Shown: piece after piece, positions 44,731 through 52,018 of the stretch
Layout of the letters: each line of letters opens with the position of its first letter
Position numbering within the stretch: position 1 is the first letter of the stretch
Source of the DNA: Clostridiales bacterium
GTDB taxonomy: Bacteria; Bacillota; Clostridia; UBA1381
Direction of reading: 5' to 3'
DNA length: 52,856 nt
Assembly (NCBI GenBank): GCA_029226975.1
Contig: JAQXZB010000024.1
Coordinates: forward strand, 1-52,856
Notes under the pieces: model-generated
What the model saw: only the letters and a program-made list of their open reading frames with translations
What the model was told of the DNA's origin: nothing
Databases searched by the model: none
Position numbers and translations under genes: made by a program

Positions 44731-44759
44731 TTGACTTTTTAACATTGTTGTTATATAAT
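44731..44759 (+). promoter_or_regulatory. Sigma-A promoter of the GH3 gene
   Basis: TTGACT (44731-44736), 17 bp, TATAAT (44754-44759). The leader is about 150 nt. The AAAAGTATAG operator is not present at the matching position, so the regulator of the locus need not control it. Confidence 0.82.
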
Positions 44760-44917
44760 GTTAGTAATTCATATACAAGACTCCATGTTTTGTCATAATA
44801 AACCTTGTCATGTTTTATTTATTTTCGCTGTGTTTCTATCCTTTTTAATTTATTATGTTGACTGTGAGAATACTTTCTGACAGAAATATTTAATATCTAA
44901 ATTAAGGAGGACGAGAA

Positions 44918-47683
44918 ATGATATTAGATGGTTTTAGAGAATTTAACAGATTGGCGGCGGCAGAAGGCGCGGTACTGCTAAAAAACGACAAAGAGGTACT
45001 GCCGATACATAATGAAAAAACAGCGGTGTTTGGCAGAGCTCAGATTGATTATTATAAAAGCGGCGCAGGTTCCGGAGGTGCTGTCAATACTATATATGCG
45101 GTGAATATTTTGGATGGTATAAGAAGATGCCCTAAAATAACAGAGGACGAAGATATAGCGTCATGGTACGAGAATGTGCTTAAAACTGCCCCGAACCCGG
45201 TACAAAATCTATGGTCGGATAATTTTGTGGACTGCGAGCCCGAAATAGACGAAGGCATGATACGCACCGCTGCAAAAAGAAACGAAAAGGCAGTAGTCGT
45301 TATAGGCCGTCTTGCCGGCGAATCATACGATATAAAAAATAAGGCGGGAGGCTATTTGCTCACCCCCAATGAGCGCAGGCTGATTTCACTTGTCGGGAAA
45401 TATTTTGATAAGTATGCAGTGTTGTTAAACAGCGGTAATATTATTGATATGAAATGGATTGAAGAAGAGAACGTTCCCTGTGTTATGTATATATGGCATG
45501 GAGGCGAGGAAGGCGGAGATGCGGCGGCCGATGTGCTTTCGGGTGCGGCAGAGCCTGCCGGCAGACTTACCGATACCATTGCAAGAGATTATTCATGTTA
45601 TCCATCATCAGCAAATTTTGCGGGAGAAAGTGAAATTGCCTATTGCGAGGACATATATGTAGGTTACCGTTGGTTTGAAACCTTTGACAAGGACTCGGTT
45701 ATTTATCCGTTCGGTTTTGGGCTTTCATATACAAGCTTTGAAATAATTTGCACCCTGGCAGATAAAAAAGATAATATCATTAATCTTGATTTTGAGGTAA
45801 AAAATACAGGAAAATATGCGGGGCGAGAGGTTATTCAGGTATATATCGAAGGTAAAGGAGCAGCACTGTCAAGACCGGCAAGAGAGCTTGCCGCCTTTGC
45901 CAAAACAGCAACCATAAATCCGGGCGGCACTCAAAAGCTCACCATAAGCATCAATACAGACAAAACAGCCGCTTTTGATGATACAGGCGTCACCGGGTAC
46001 AAATCGGCATGGGTATTGGAGCAAGGTGTGTACAACATATACGCCGGCAAGGATGTAAGAAATTCCGTCAAGGTGTTTTCTTATGAGGTGGCAAAAACCA
46101 TCGTGTTAGAACAGTTGTCACAGCGTATGCCCGTATGCAGAGAACTTGAAAGAGTTATAAACAATAACGGCAAAGCGGAGCATGAAAAGATAACTCCTGC
46201 ATTGAACTTTGCAGGAAAAGACAAAAGTTCTTTTGAGGTCGCCGGCGAGTATAAAGGCAGTTTTGATGAAGCCGTTCGGGACGGAAAAATCAGAGAATTT
46301 GCGGCAAGTCTTACGGATGATGAGCTTATAACTCTTTCACGGGGAGAGGGAATGTTAAGTCCCAAGGTAACACCGGGCGTGGCATCGTGTTTCGGAGGTG
46401 TTTCGGATGAGTTGTGTGGCAGAGGTATACCTCTTGCTGCGACAGCTGACGGACCTTCGGGAATAAGGATGGATAACGGAGAAACAGCTTCAAGCATGCC
46501 CTGCGGTATGCTGCTTGCAAGTACATGGGATACGGATATGGTAGAGCGGTTATATGAATTTGCAGGAAAAGAGTTGGTGCAAAATAAGATAGATATGCTC
46601 TTGGGACCGGGAATGAACATACACCGCAATCCTCTGTGCGGCAGAAATTTTGAATATTTCTCAGAAGATCCGCTGCTTACCGGAATGATGGGTGCAGCCT
46701 GTATCAGAGGCATTGACAAGGGAGGCAGCGCAGGGGTTATAAAGCATTTTGCCTGCAATAACAAAGAGTATAACAGAAGCGCCCTCAATTCGGAAGTATC
46801 CGAGAGGGCTTTGCGTGAGATATATTTAAGAGGCTTTGAAATTGCCGTAAAAACCTCACCGGTATTGGGAATTATGACCTCATACAACTTGATTAATGGC
46901 TTGCACAGTGCGTCAAATTATGATTTGACCTGTGAAATACTAAGAAACGAATGGGGCTATGACGGACTTGTCATGACCGACTGGTGGGCGAAAATGAATT
47001 ATCATCCCGAAGATGAAGGCGACAAAACAAAGCTCGGCGCAATGATTTCAGCCCAAAACGATTTATATATGGTAGTGGAAAACTTTAAGGCACCGGTATG
47101 GAAGGATGACGCTCATGCGGCATTGAAGGAGGGTAAAATCACACGAGATGATCTGCTAAGAAACGCAGTGAATATTTTAAACGTATTATCAAAGCTTTTG
47201 TGCTTTTACAGGAAGTACGGTTTTAAGGCAGACACCAAGCCCAAAAATCCGAAGTGGTTTGAAAAAATTACACAACCAAGAGAATATAACACAATAGAAT
47301 GTCCTATTCCGCAAGGCATAAAGCAAAAGAAGCCATATGTTTATGTAGGAGTAACCAAAGTAAACGAAAAACCGGCGCTCCGCGTAAATACTCAAGGACA
47401 GCCGGGAGATGAGATGAAATTTACCGTTTACACGGAAAAGACCGATTTTGTACGGCTTAATCTGACGGTAAAGTCGGATGCCTCAGAGCTTGCGCAGTTC
47501 GCGGTATATGCAAGGGTGAATGACAAAGAATATCCCATTCCCTTTTGCGGAACAAATAACAGTGAAATACAAATAAACGTTGAATTTGAATTAAGCTTGG
47601 GGTATCATGAGCTTATCCTCGCCTTTGCAAATTCCAACGCCGTTGCTGCAACAATAAGCGAAATCCATATCCACAGCGTGTAA
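44918..47683 (+). CDS. GH3 beta-glucosidase with permuted domain order
   Basis: A 921-aa cytoplasmic glycoside hydrolase family 3 enzyme, no signal peptide. The usual order is reversed. First comes the alpha/beta sandwich (about 10-235, with Glu135 in 'GRLAGESYD' as likely acid/base), then a fibronectin-III-like domain (about 245-395, 'YPFGFGLSYTSFE' and 'GREVIQVYIEG'), then the (beta/alpha)8 barrel (about 455-760, 'TADGPSGIRMD', 'GPGMNIHRNPLCGRNFEYFSEDP', 'KHFACNN') with the nucleophile Asp688 in 'LVMTDWW'. A beta-sandwich of about 115 residues ends the protein. The same swapped order is known from Ruminococcus albus and Butyrivibrio fibrisolvens glucosidases. AAGGAGG stands before the ATG. 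Linkage specificity is not determined. Confidence 0.92.
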   Translation: MILDGFREFNRLAAAEGAVLLKNDKEVLPIHNEKTAVFGRAQIDYYKSGAGSGGAVNTIYAVNILDGIRRCPKITEDEDIASWYENVLKTAPNPVQNLWSDNFVDCEPEIDEGMIRTAAKRNEKAVVVIGRLAGESYDIKNKAGGYLLTPNERRLISLVGKYFDKYAVLLNSGNIIDMKWIEEENVPCVMYIWHGGEEGGDAAADVLSGAAEPAGRLTDTIARDYSCYPSSANFAGESEIAYCEDIYVGYRWFETFDKDSVIYPFGFGLSYTSFEIICTLADKKDNIINLDFEVKNTGKYAGREVIQVYIEGKGAALSRPARELAAFAKTATINPGGTQKLTISINTDKTAAFDDTGVTGYKSAWVLEQGVYNIYAGKDVRNSVKVFSYEVAKTIVLEQLSQRMPVCRELERVINNNGKAEHEKITPALNFAGKDKSSFEVAGEYKGSFDEAVRDGKIREFAASLTDDELITLSRGEGMLSPKVTPGVASCFGGVSDELCGRGIPLAATADGPSGIRMDNGETASSMPCGMLLASTWDTDMVERLYEFAGKELVQNKIDMLLGPGMNIHRNPLCGRNFEYFSEDPLLTGMMGAACIRGIDKGGSAGVIKHFACNNKEYNRSALNSEVSERALREIYLRGFEIAVKTSPVLGIMTSYNLINGLHSASNYDLTCEILRNEWGYDGLVMTDWWAKMNYHPEDEGDKTKLGAMISAQNDLYMVVENFKAPVWKDDAHAALKEGKITRDDLLRNAVNILNVLSKLLCFYRKYGFKADTKPKNPKWFEKITQPREYNTIECPIPQGIKQKKPYVYVGVTKVNEKPALRVNTQGQPGDEMKFTVYTEKTDFVRLNLTVKSDASELAQFAVYARVNDKEYPIPFCGTNNSEIQINVEFELSLGYHELILAFANSNAVAATISEIHIHSV

Positions 47684-47693
47684 AACCGATACA

Positions 47694-47754
47694 CCCCTTA
47701 GAGCAGGCGCTTGAAATAACAAAAATATTTGAACGCCGCACTAAGGGGGTTTTG
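47694..47754. terminator. Shared terminator between convergent GH3 and oxidoreductase genes
   Basis: CCCCTTAG (47694-47701) and CTAAGGGG (47741-47748) enclose a GGCG/CGCC stem and a loop, followed by GTTTT on the plus strand. It lies 10 nt after the GH3 stop and just before the minus-strand stop at 47756. Confidence 0.7.
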
Positions 47755-47755
47755 A

Positions 47756-48955
47756 TTAAAAAATCTCTTTCTCATGAAGAACTACGCCGTTTTGCTTTAA
47801 GACCTTTTGAAGCTCGGTAATATCAAGCGCTAAAAAATCATCCGTCATGGCGGCCGCCGTTCCCGCCGCCTGACCGGTTACCGCACAGCAGGGAATAACT
47901 CTCATAATATCCCACAAGGTTTCATTTACGGACGTACATCTGCCGGCGCAAATCAAATTCTTAACCTGTGAATTGTAAAGCGTTCTAAACGGCACCTCAT
48001 ATACCGGCCCTCTCTTTTTCCAATCCGATACCATGCCTATCGAATCATCAAAGTGCTTGTGCATTTCTTTATCGGAAAGCACATACTCGCCCACTATCTT
48101 TCTTGTCATTCTTATCTGCGGGATTGTCGCTATTGTTACCGGCATCAATTCCGCGTCATTCTTTCTATTCTCTGTTAAATGCTTATATATAGCCTGATGA
48201 GAGAGGAACATCTGCCGGGAAAGCTCCTCACCGTCAAGTCCGCCAAATCTTTTGTCGTCAATCGTTCTTACCTTATTATTCTCTGTTTTTTCTTCGTCAG
48301 GAATATCGGCACAGCCCAGCTCATTCAATTTATAGCCGTTTTTCCCAACGGAATAATACCATGCCGCAAGTACATTTCCTTGTTTGAAGTTATCGGTCGG
48401 AGCATTGGCAAAATTTGCAATATCGCAGTCGCCGGTTGCATCAACAACGGATTTTGTCTTATATGCCCCTCTGCCCGATTTATTTTCGGTAATAATATAA
48501 TCAATTTTACCATCATTTACGTCCACGCCGACAGCATATGTACCGTACAGTATATCAACACCGGCGTCCTTAAGCAGTTTTTCCGCCAGTATCGCAAACA
48601 TCTGCGGGTTATACTGAACCTCAAACCTTCTGTCCTTTTCCCCTCTCGAACCGTTTTGTGTAAGCCAGTTTTCGGGATATTTCCCTTCGGCGGCATGATC
48701 GATTGCCATACGCAGAAGTTCTTCGGCAATACCGAATGACACTTGATGGCCGTATCCGTCGCAAATCGGGAGATAAATCGTCACAATACCCGCTGTTGCA
48801 AGTCCTCCGAGCATAAACTGCCTTTCAATAAGCAAGGTTTTGCTCCCCTGCCTTACAGCGGCAAGAGCCGCCGCAATACCCGCAATCCCGCCGCCGCATA
48901 CGGCTACATCATATTCTTTTATCACCTTTGTTTTTATGTTTTCAAAAATAAACAT
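47756..48955 (-). CDS. FAD-dependent oxidoreductase (FAD_oxidored, PF12831 type)
   Basis: A 399-aa flavoprotein. The Rossmann motif 'DVAVCGGGIAGIAAALAAVRQG' (about 15-36) is followed by an acidic residue in 'LLIERQ', then 'GGLATAG', the second FAD signature 'VVDATGDCDIANFA', and C-terminal 'NLICAGRCTSVNETLWDIMRVIPCCAVTGQAAGTAAAM'. This family is often found beside glycan-degradation genes, where sugar or lactone oxidation is suspected but mostly unproven. Own promoter (49060-49088). Convergent to the GH3 gene, so it may or may not belong to the same pathway. Substrate unknown. Confidence 0.88.
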   Translation of the reverse strand: MFIFENIKTKVIKEYDVAVCGGGIAGIAAALAAVRQGSKTLLIERQFMLGGLATAGIVTIYLPICDGYGHQVSFGIAEELLRMAIDHAAEGKYPENWLTQNGSRGEKDRRFEVQYNPQMFAILAEKLLKDAGVDILYGTYAVGVDVNDGKIDYIITENKSGRGAYKTKSVVDATGDCDIANFANAPTDNFKQGNVLAAWYYSVGKNGYKLNELGCADIPDEEKTENNKVRTIDDKRFGGLDGEELSRQMFLSHQAIYKHLTENRKNDAELMPVTIATIPQIRMTRKIVGEYVLSDKEMHKHFDDSIGMVSDWKKRGPVYEVPFRTLYNSQVKNLICAGRCTSVNETLWDIMRVIPCCAVTGQAAGTAAAMTDDFLALDITELQKVLKQNGVVLHEKEIF

Positions 48956-49059
48956 TGTATCGTTCCCCGCATAATATATTTATCATTTTATCAGAGGGAC
49001 ACCCAAACGAACTGTTTTCTTCGCATTCCCAAGTTTTACCCCTCGCATTTCCTTTTTTT

Positions 49060-49088
49060 AGTATACCACAAGCTGCCGGGATTATCAA
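49060..49088 (-). promoter_or_regulatory. Sigma-A promoter of the FAD oxidoreductase gene
   Basis: On the minus strand TTGATA (49083-49088), 17 bp, TATACT (49060-49065). The leader is about 100 nt. Confidence 0.75.
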
Positions 49089-49148
49089 CCTCATTTTTGA
49101 ATAAATTTATTTTTCGTTGTGTGTTTATGAATACGGTGTAAAATTCAA

Positions 49149-49183
49149 CCACTATATTATGATATTTGTCCACTATTTTACGA
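49149..49183 (+). repeat. Direct repeat of 14 bp with 21-bp period
   Basis: CCACTATATTATGA (49149-49162) and CCACTATTTTACGA (49170-49183), two mismatches, about 75 bp upstream of the -35 of the glycerophosphodiesterase promoter. The two-helical-turn spacing is that of a dimeric activator site; the binding protein is unknown. Confidence 0.45.
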
Positions 49184-49259
49184 ACGATGAATAAATCCTT
49201 TAGTTGGCGATTTAAAAAGCTATCGGAGCGTCCCTGCCGAATACGGTAAATGCGTATCC

Positions 49260-49288
49260 TTGACTTCTTTATATTTGCGTGTTATAAT
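49260..49288 (+). promoter_or_regulatory. Sigma-A promoter of the glycerophosphodiesterase gene
   Basis: TTGACT (49260-49265), 17 bp, TATAAT (49283-49288), about 35 nt before the ATG at 49323. Confidence 0.85.
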
Positions 49289-49322
49289 TTATTATATTGT
49301 AACAGAAAGGAATAAGATAAAA

Positions 49323-50042
49323 ATGGATACTGTAAAATTCAACAAAAAAGATGTGAAAGTAATTGCTCACAGAGGTTTAAGCGGAATTGAAACCGAAAAC
49401 ACAAACTCGGCTTTTGTTGCTGCCGGAAACAGAAGTTATTGGGGAATTGAAACTGATGTGCATAAAACAACTGACGGTGTTTATGTAATCTTTCATGATG
49501 ACAATACCGGAAGGATGACAAATAAAGACCTGGTTGTTGAAGAGGTAACTTATAAGGAGTTATGCGAATTGACACTTAATGATACTAACGGAAAACAAGG
49601 AAGAAGAGATTTGATTATTCCGTTATTGGACGATTATGTAAGCATATGCAAAAAGTATAATAAGCACGCAGTTCTTGAACTGAAAAACAGTTTTACATAT
49701 GAGGACATAAGAGAAATTGTTGAAATAATCGAATCATATGAATATCTTGATGATACTACATTCATATCATTTTGTATTAACAACCTTATTTCTTTAAGGC
49801 AAATTCGTCCAAATCAGAAAGCTCAGTATCTCACATCGGAGTTTTCAAATGAAATACTTGAAAATCTTAAAAAGTATAAACTTGATCTTGATATAGAATA
49901 TCACAGTGTCAACAAAGACATGATTCAAACCTTGAAAGAAAACAATATTCAAGTAAACTGTTGGACGTGCAATGATGACGAGGATGGAGAAAAGCTTGTC
50001 GAATGTGGTGTTGACTATATAACAAGTAACATATTGGAATAA
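49323..50042 (+). CDS. Glycerophosphodiester phosphodiesterase family protein
   Basis: A 239-aa GDPD domain protein, probably cytoplasmic since there is no signal peptide. It hydrolyses glycerophosphodiesters to glycerol 3-phosphate and an alcohol. Signature 'VIAHRGLSGIETENTNSAF' (His and Arg of HR, Glu of ETEN), 'GIETDVHKTTDGVYVIFHDD' (metal-binding Glu/Asp and the second catalytic His), 'HAVLELKN' and the C-terminal 'VNCWTCND'. Starting at 49323 gives MDTVKFN with AAAGGA upstream; the longer frame from 49260 would begin inside the promoter. It is followed by gene debris, and codon use is more A/T-rich than in the neighbours. Confidence 0.9.
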   Translation: MDTVKFNKKDVKVIAHRGLSGIETENTNSAFVAAGNRSYWGIETDVHKTTDGVYVIFHDDNTGRMTNKDLVVEEVTYKELCELTLNDTNGKQGRRDLIIPLLDDYVSICKKYNKHAVLELKNSFTYEDIREIVEIIESYEYLDDTTFISFCINNLISLRQIRPNQKAQYLTSEFSNEILENLKKYKLDLDIEYHSVNKDMIQTLKENNIQVNCWTCNDDEDGEKLVECGVDYITSNILE

Positions 50043-50052
50043 TCTACAATAA

Positions 50053-50280
50053 GATTTTGAGCTGTGCGAGGAAATAAAAACTTTTAAAGCAAACTTTAAG
50101 CTGCAATATGACAAGTATTTAAAAGAGCAGGAGCGTTTTGCTAAAGAACGAGAAATCGAAAATCAGAAGTGAGAACAGGAATATCTCGCAAGGCTAAAAA
50201 AGAAAATTCCGCATGAGGGCATGAACGAAGCATATATAGACTATCGCCTGTACAGTCTGAATCAAAACCACCGGGCTTAG
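50053..50280 (+). pseudogene. Remnant of a small coding sequence
   Basis: Directly after the phosphodiesterase an open frame without start codon reads a charged, coiled-coil-like peptide ('CEEIKTFKANFKLQYDKYL'...'ERFAKEREIENQK'), is interrupted by TGA at 50170-50172, and continues in frame with 'ARLKKKIPHEGMNEAYIDY' to a TAG at 50278. The 'P-x-x-GM-x-E-x-x-ID' element recurs in small hypothetical proteins of Firmicutes, including some from mobile elements; this is recollection, not a match. It has no ribosome site and is most simply a decayed gene. Confidence 0.4.
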
Positions 50281-50295
50281 AGCCGGTGGTTTTGA
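50262..50295. terminator. Strong bidirectional intrinsic terminator
   Basis: TCAAAACCACCGG (50262-50274) pairs with CCGGTGGTTTTGA (50283-50295), with A-run and T-run at both ends. It closes both the plus-strand phosphodiesterase unit and the minus-strand MgtC gene. Confidence 0.9.
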
Positions 50296-50304
50296 TAGTA
50301 ATTT

Positions 50305-50973
50305 TTATAGGTTTGAACTTATCTTACAGTTATAGGCGACACCACAAATTATATCCTGCTCATAAACATTTTCGGGAATTTCTATTATAAAATTATAATT
50401 GCAGCCGTCGTCATCTTTTTCTATATATACGTCATGGACTATAATACCGTCTTTTCTTAGCTGCTCGGTCAAATTCTGCTGATATTTCGGCTCTGTCACA
50501 CCCTTGACCGCCAGTTTTTTTGATTTTGAATTTTTCAGCCAGCGGAAATTTTTGTGCAGCAAAATCTGCGCAATCACAATCATTGCCGATGTTGCTGTTC
50601 CGACTGCATACATTCCCGCACCAATTGCCAGTCCCACACCCGATGTTGCCCAAATGCCGGCAGCGGTAGTAAGTCCCGTAACCGTATTTTTATGCACAAA
50701 AATCATTCCGGCACCCAAAAAGCCAATTCCGCTTACCACCTGTGCGGCAATCCTTGCACCGTCGGATTTTGATACCATATCGCCAAAACCGTACTTTGAA
50801 ATAACCATCATAAGCGCAGATGCACACGCAACCACAAAGTGAGTTCTGACTCCCGCCTCTTTAGAACGATTTTTACGTTCAAGCCCAATAAACATTCCGC
50901 ATATTCCCGCTATAACTATTCTTGCGATATAATAAAGTTGTCTGACATCAAATAAATTCATTATTATGCTCAT
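50305..50973 (-). CDS. MgtC/SapB family membrane protein
   Basis: A 222-aa protein. The first ~140 residues are the hydrophobic MgtC domain with several membrane helices and the family signature: 'MFIGLERKNRSKEAGVRTHFVVACASALMMVIS', 'GARIAAQVVSGIGFLGAGMIF' and 'GLTTAAGIWATSGVGLAIGAG'. The last ~70 residues form a small soluble domain. Members are linked to magnesium limitation or envelope physiology; the Gram-positive role is not well defined. I start at ATG 50973 with AGAGGGG upstream, since the 12 extra codons lack a ribosome site. It lies 85 nt downstream of the kinase gene and may be read from the same transcript. Confidence 0.9.
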   Translation of the reverse strand: MSIIMNLFDVRQLYYIARIVIAGICGMFIGLERKNRSKEAGVRTHFVVACASALMMVISKYGFGDMVSKSDGARIAAQVVSGIGFLGAGMIFVHKNTVTGLTTAAGIWATSGVGLAIGAGMYAVGTATSAMIVIAQILLHKNFRWLKNSKSKKLAVKGVTEPKYQQNLTEQLRKDGIIVHDVYIEKDDDGCNYNFIIEIPENVYEQDIICGVAYNCKISSNL

Positions 50974-51058
50974 TAGCCCCTCTTTACAAAATAAACTCCG
51001 AAAAACCATTTATATTGCCATTTTCTGTTTTTGGTTTATCTTTCGAAAAATTTCAGTG

Positions 51059-52006
51059 TTATATAACGTCCGGATATGATTCTATTGCACCTTGCACTTG
51101 CACGCTTTTTGTGCAATAATCATTCGACGCTTTTACAAATTGCTTTAATTCTTCTATCGGTATTTTATCAAGCGTGTCACGCTCATAGCCGTTTCGATAC
51201 AAATTATACAAAAACGAACCTATAAAAGCATCACCCGCACCCGTTGTATCAACCGCTTTTACCTTGTTTGAGGGAACATATACCTGTGAATTTTTCGTAA
51301 GAGCATACGCCCCTTTGGCTCCGCAGGTACAAAGAACGATTTTTGCATTTTCCAAAAGCATTTTTGAACCGGCTTCAATATCATTTGTTCCCGTTATAAA
51401 TTCAATTTCTTCGTCGGATATTTTGATTATATCCGCAGACGTCAAAAATTCGTCAATTGCCTCTTTCAATTTTTCAGTGTCGTTCCACAAAGGAAATCTG
51501 ATATTCGGATCAAAGCTTATAACAGCACCCTGCGTTTTTGCAAGCCCAATCGCTTTTTTATGCGCTTCTTTCATCGGAAAGTCACCGAGAGAAACGGAAC
51601 AAAAATGGAGCGCAAAGCAATCCTCAAACATTTCTTCCCTGATATTTTCCGCATCATAAAGCATATCGGCAGAGGGATTTCTATAAAACGAAAATGTACG
51701 ATTTCCGTCATTTGCCAAGCTTACAAAAGCAAGTGCGGTATTTGCCAGGTCGGTAAGCAGCACATTATCCAAGCCGATATTAAATCCGGCAAGCTCTTTT
51801 ACAATTTTATCTCCGAACGGGTCATCACCAAGTTGTGTTATCAGCTGCGTCCTGCCTCCCAGCTTTGCAAATGCACCTAACACATTTGCCGGTGCTCCGC
51901 CTATCTTTGGGGAAAATGATTTTACGTCCTTAAAATCACAGCCCGTTTCGCTTGGTATAAAATCAATAAGCGCTTCTCCAATTGCAAATAATGTATTTTT
52001 CATCAT
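51059..52006 (-). CDS. scrK: Fructokinase-like PfkB carbohydrate kinase
   Basis: A 315-aa ribokinase/PfkB-family sugar kinase. 'FAIGEALIDFIPS' and 'GGAPANVLGAFAKLGG' at the N-terminus are typical of fructokinases (ScrK group), 'FSFYRNPSADMLY' fits the substrate lid region, and 'VDTTGAGDAFIGSFLYNL' (near residue 255) holds the catalytic Asp and anion hole. It should phosphorylate fructose to fructose 6-phosphate. It starts 12 nt after a polyol/alcohol dehydrogenase gene; together they suggest polyol to fructose to fructose 6-phosphate, an inference from order. Confidence 0.88.
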   Translation of the reverse strand: MMKNTLFAIGEALIDFIPSETGCDFKDVKSFSPKIGGAPANVLGAFAKLGGRTQLITQLGDDPFGDKIVKELAGFNIGLDNVLLTDLANTALAFVSLANDGNRTFSFYRNPSADMLYDAENIREEMFEDCFALHFCSVSLGDFPMKEAHKKAIGLAKTQGAVISFDPNIRFPLWNDTEKLKEAIDEFLTSADIIKISDEEIEFITGTNDIEAGSKMLLENAKIVLCTCGAKGAYALTKNSQVYVPSNKVKAVDTTGAGDAFIGSFLYNLYRNGYERDTLDKIPIEELKQFVKASNDYCTKSVQVQGAIESYPDVI

Positions 52007-52018
52007 AAAACACTCCTT

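Larger units (their letters stand above)
44402..44917. other. Divergent intergenic region between the regulator and GH3 genes
   Basis: About 500 bp without a credible gene. It holds promoter B and operator B (minus strand), the GH3 promoter (plus strand), an orphan plus-strand terminator hairpin (44656-44675) and two copies of ACCTTGTCATGT (44496-44507 and 44802-44813), one in each leader. The rest is A/T-rich with no further pattern that I can support. Confidence 0.7.
48956..49322. other. Divergent intergenic region between oxidoreductase and glycerophosphodiesterase
   Basis: About 370 bp without a credible gene. It contains the minus-strand promoter at 49060-49088, the plus-strand promoter at 49260-49288, and a 21-bp-period direct repeat (49149-49183). 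I see no RNA gene or transposon ends in it. Confidence 0.65.

Noticed and set aside
44866-44885. cre-like catabolite repression site in the GH3 leader
   Set aside because: TGAGAATACTTTCT lacks the central CG and the end symmetry of the consensus.
46081-46887. 268-codon open frame antisense to the GH3 gene
   Set aside because: It lies wholly inside a well-conserved GH3 barrel on the other strand, has no ribosome site and a low-complexity Ser/Pro composition.
48179-48739. 186-codon plus-strand open frame inside the FAD oxidoreductase gene
   Set aside because: Antisense to conserved FAD motifs; no promoter or ribosome site.
49089-49119. Possible fourth operator before the FAD oxidoreductase promoter
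   Set aside because: The proximal position matches 7 of 10 bases only because of T-runs, and the distal position matches 5 of 10; not distinguishable from A/T-rich background.
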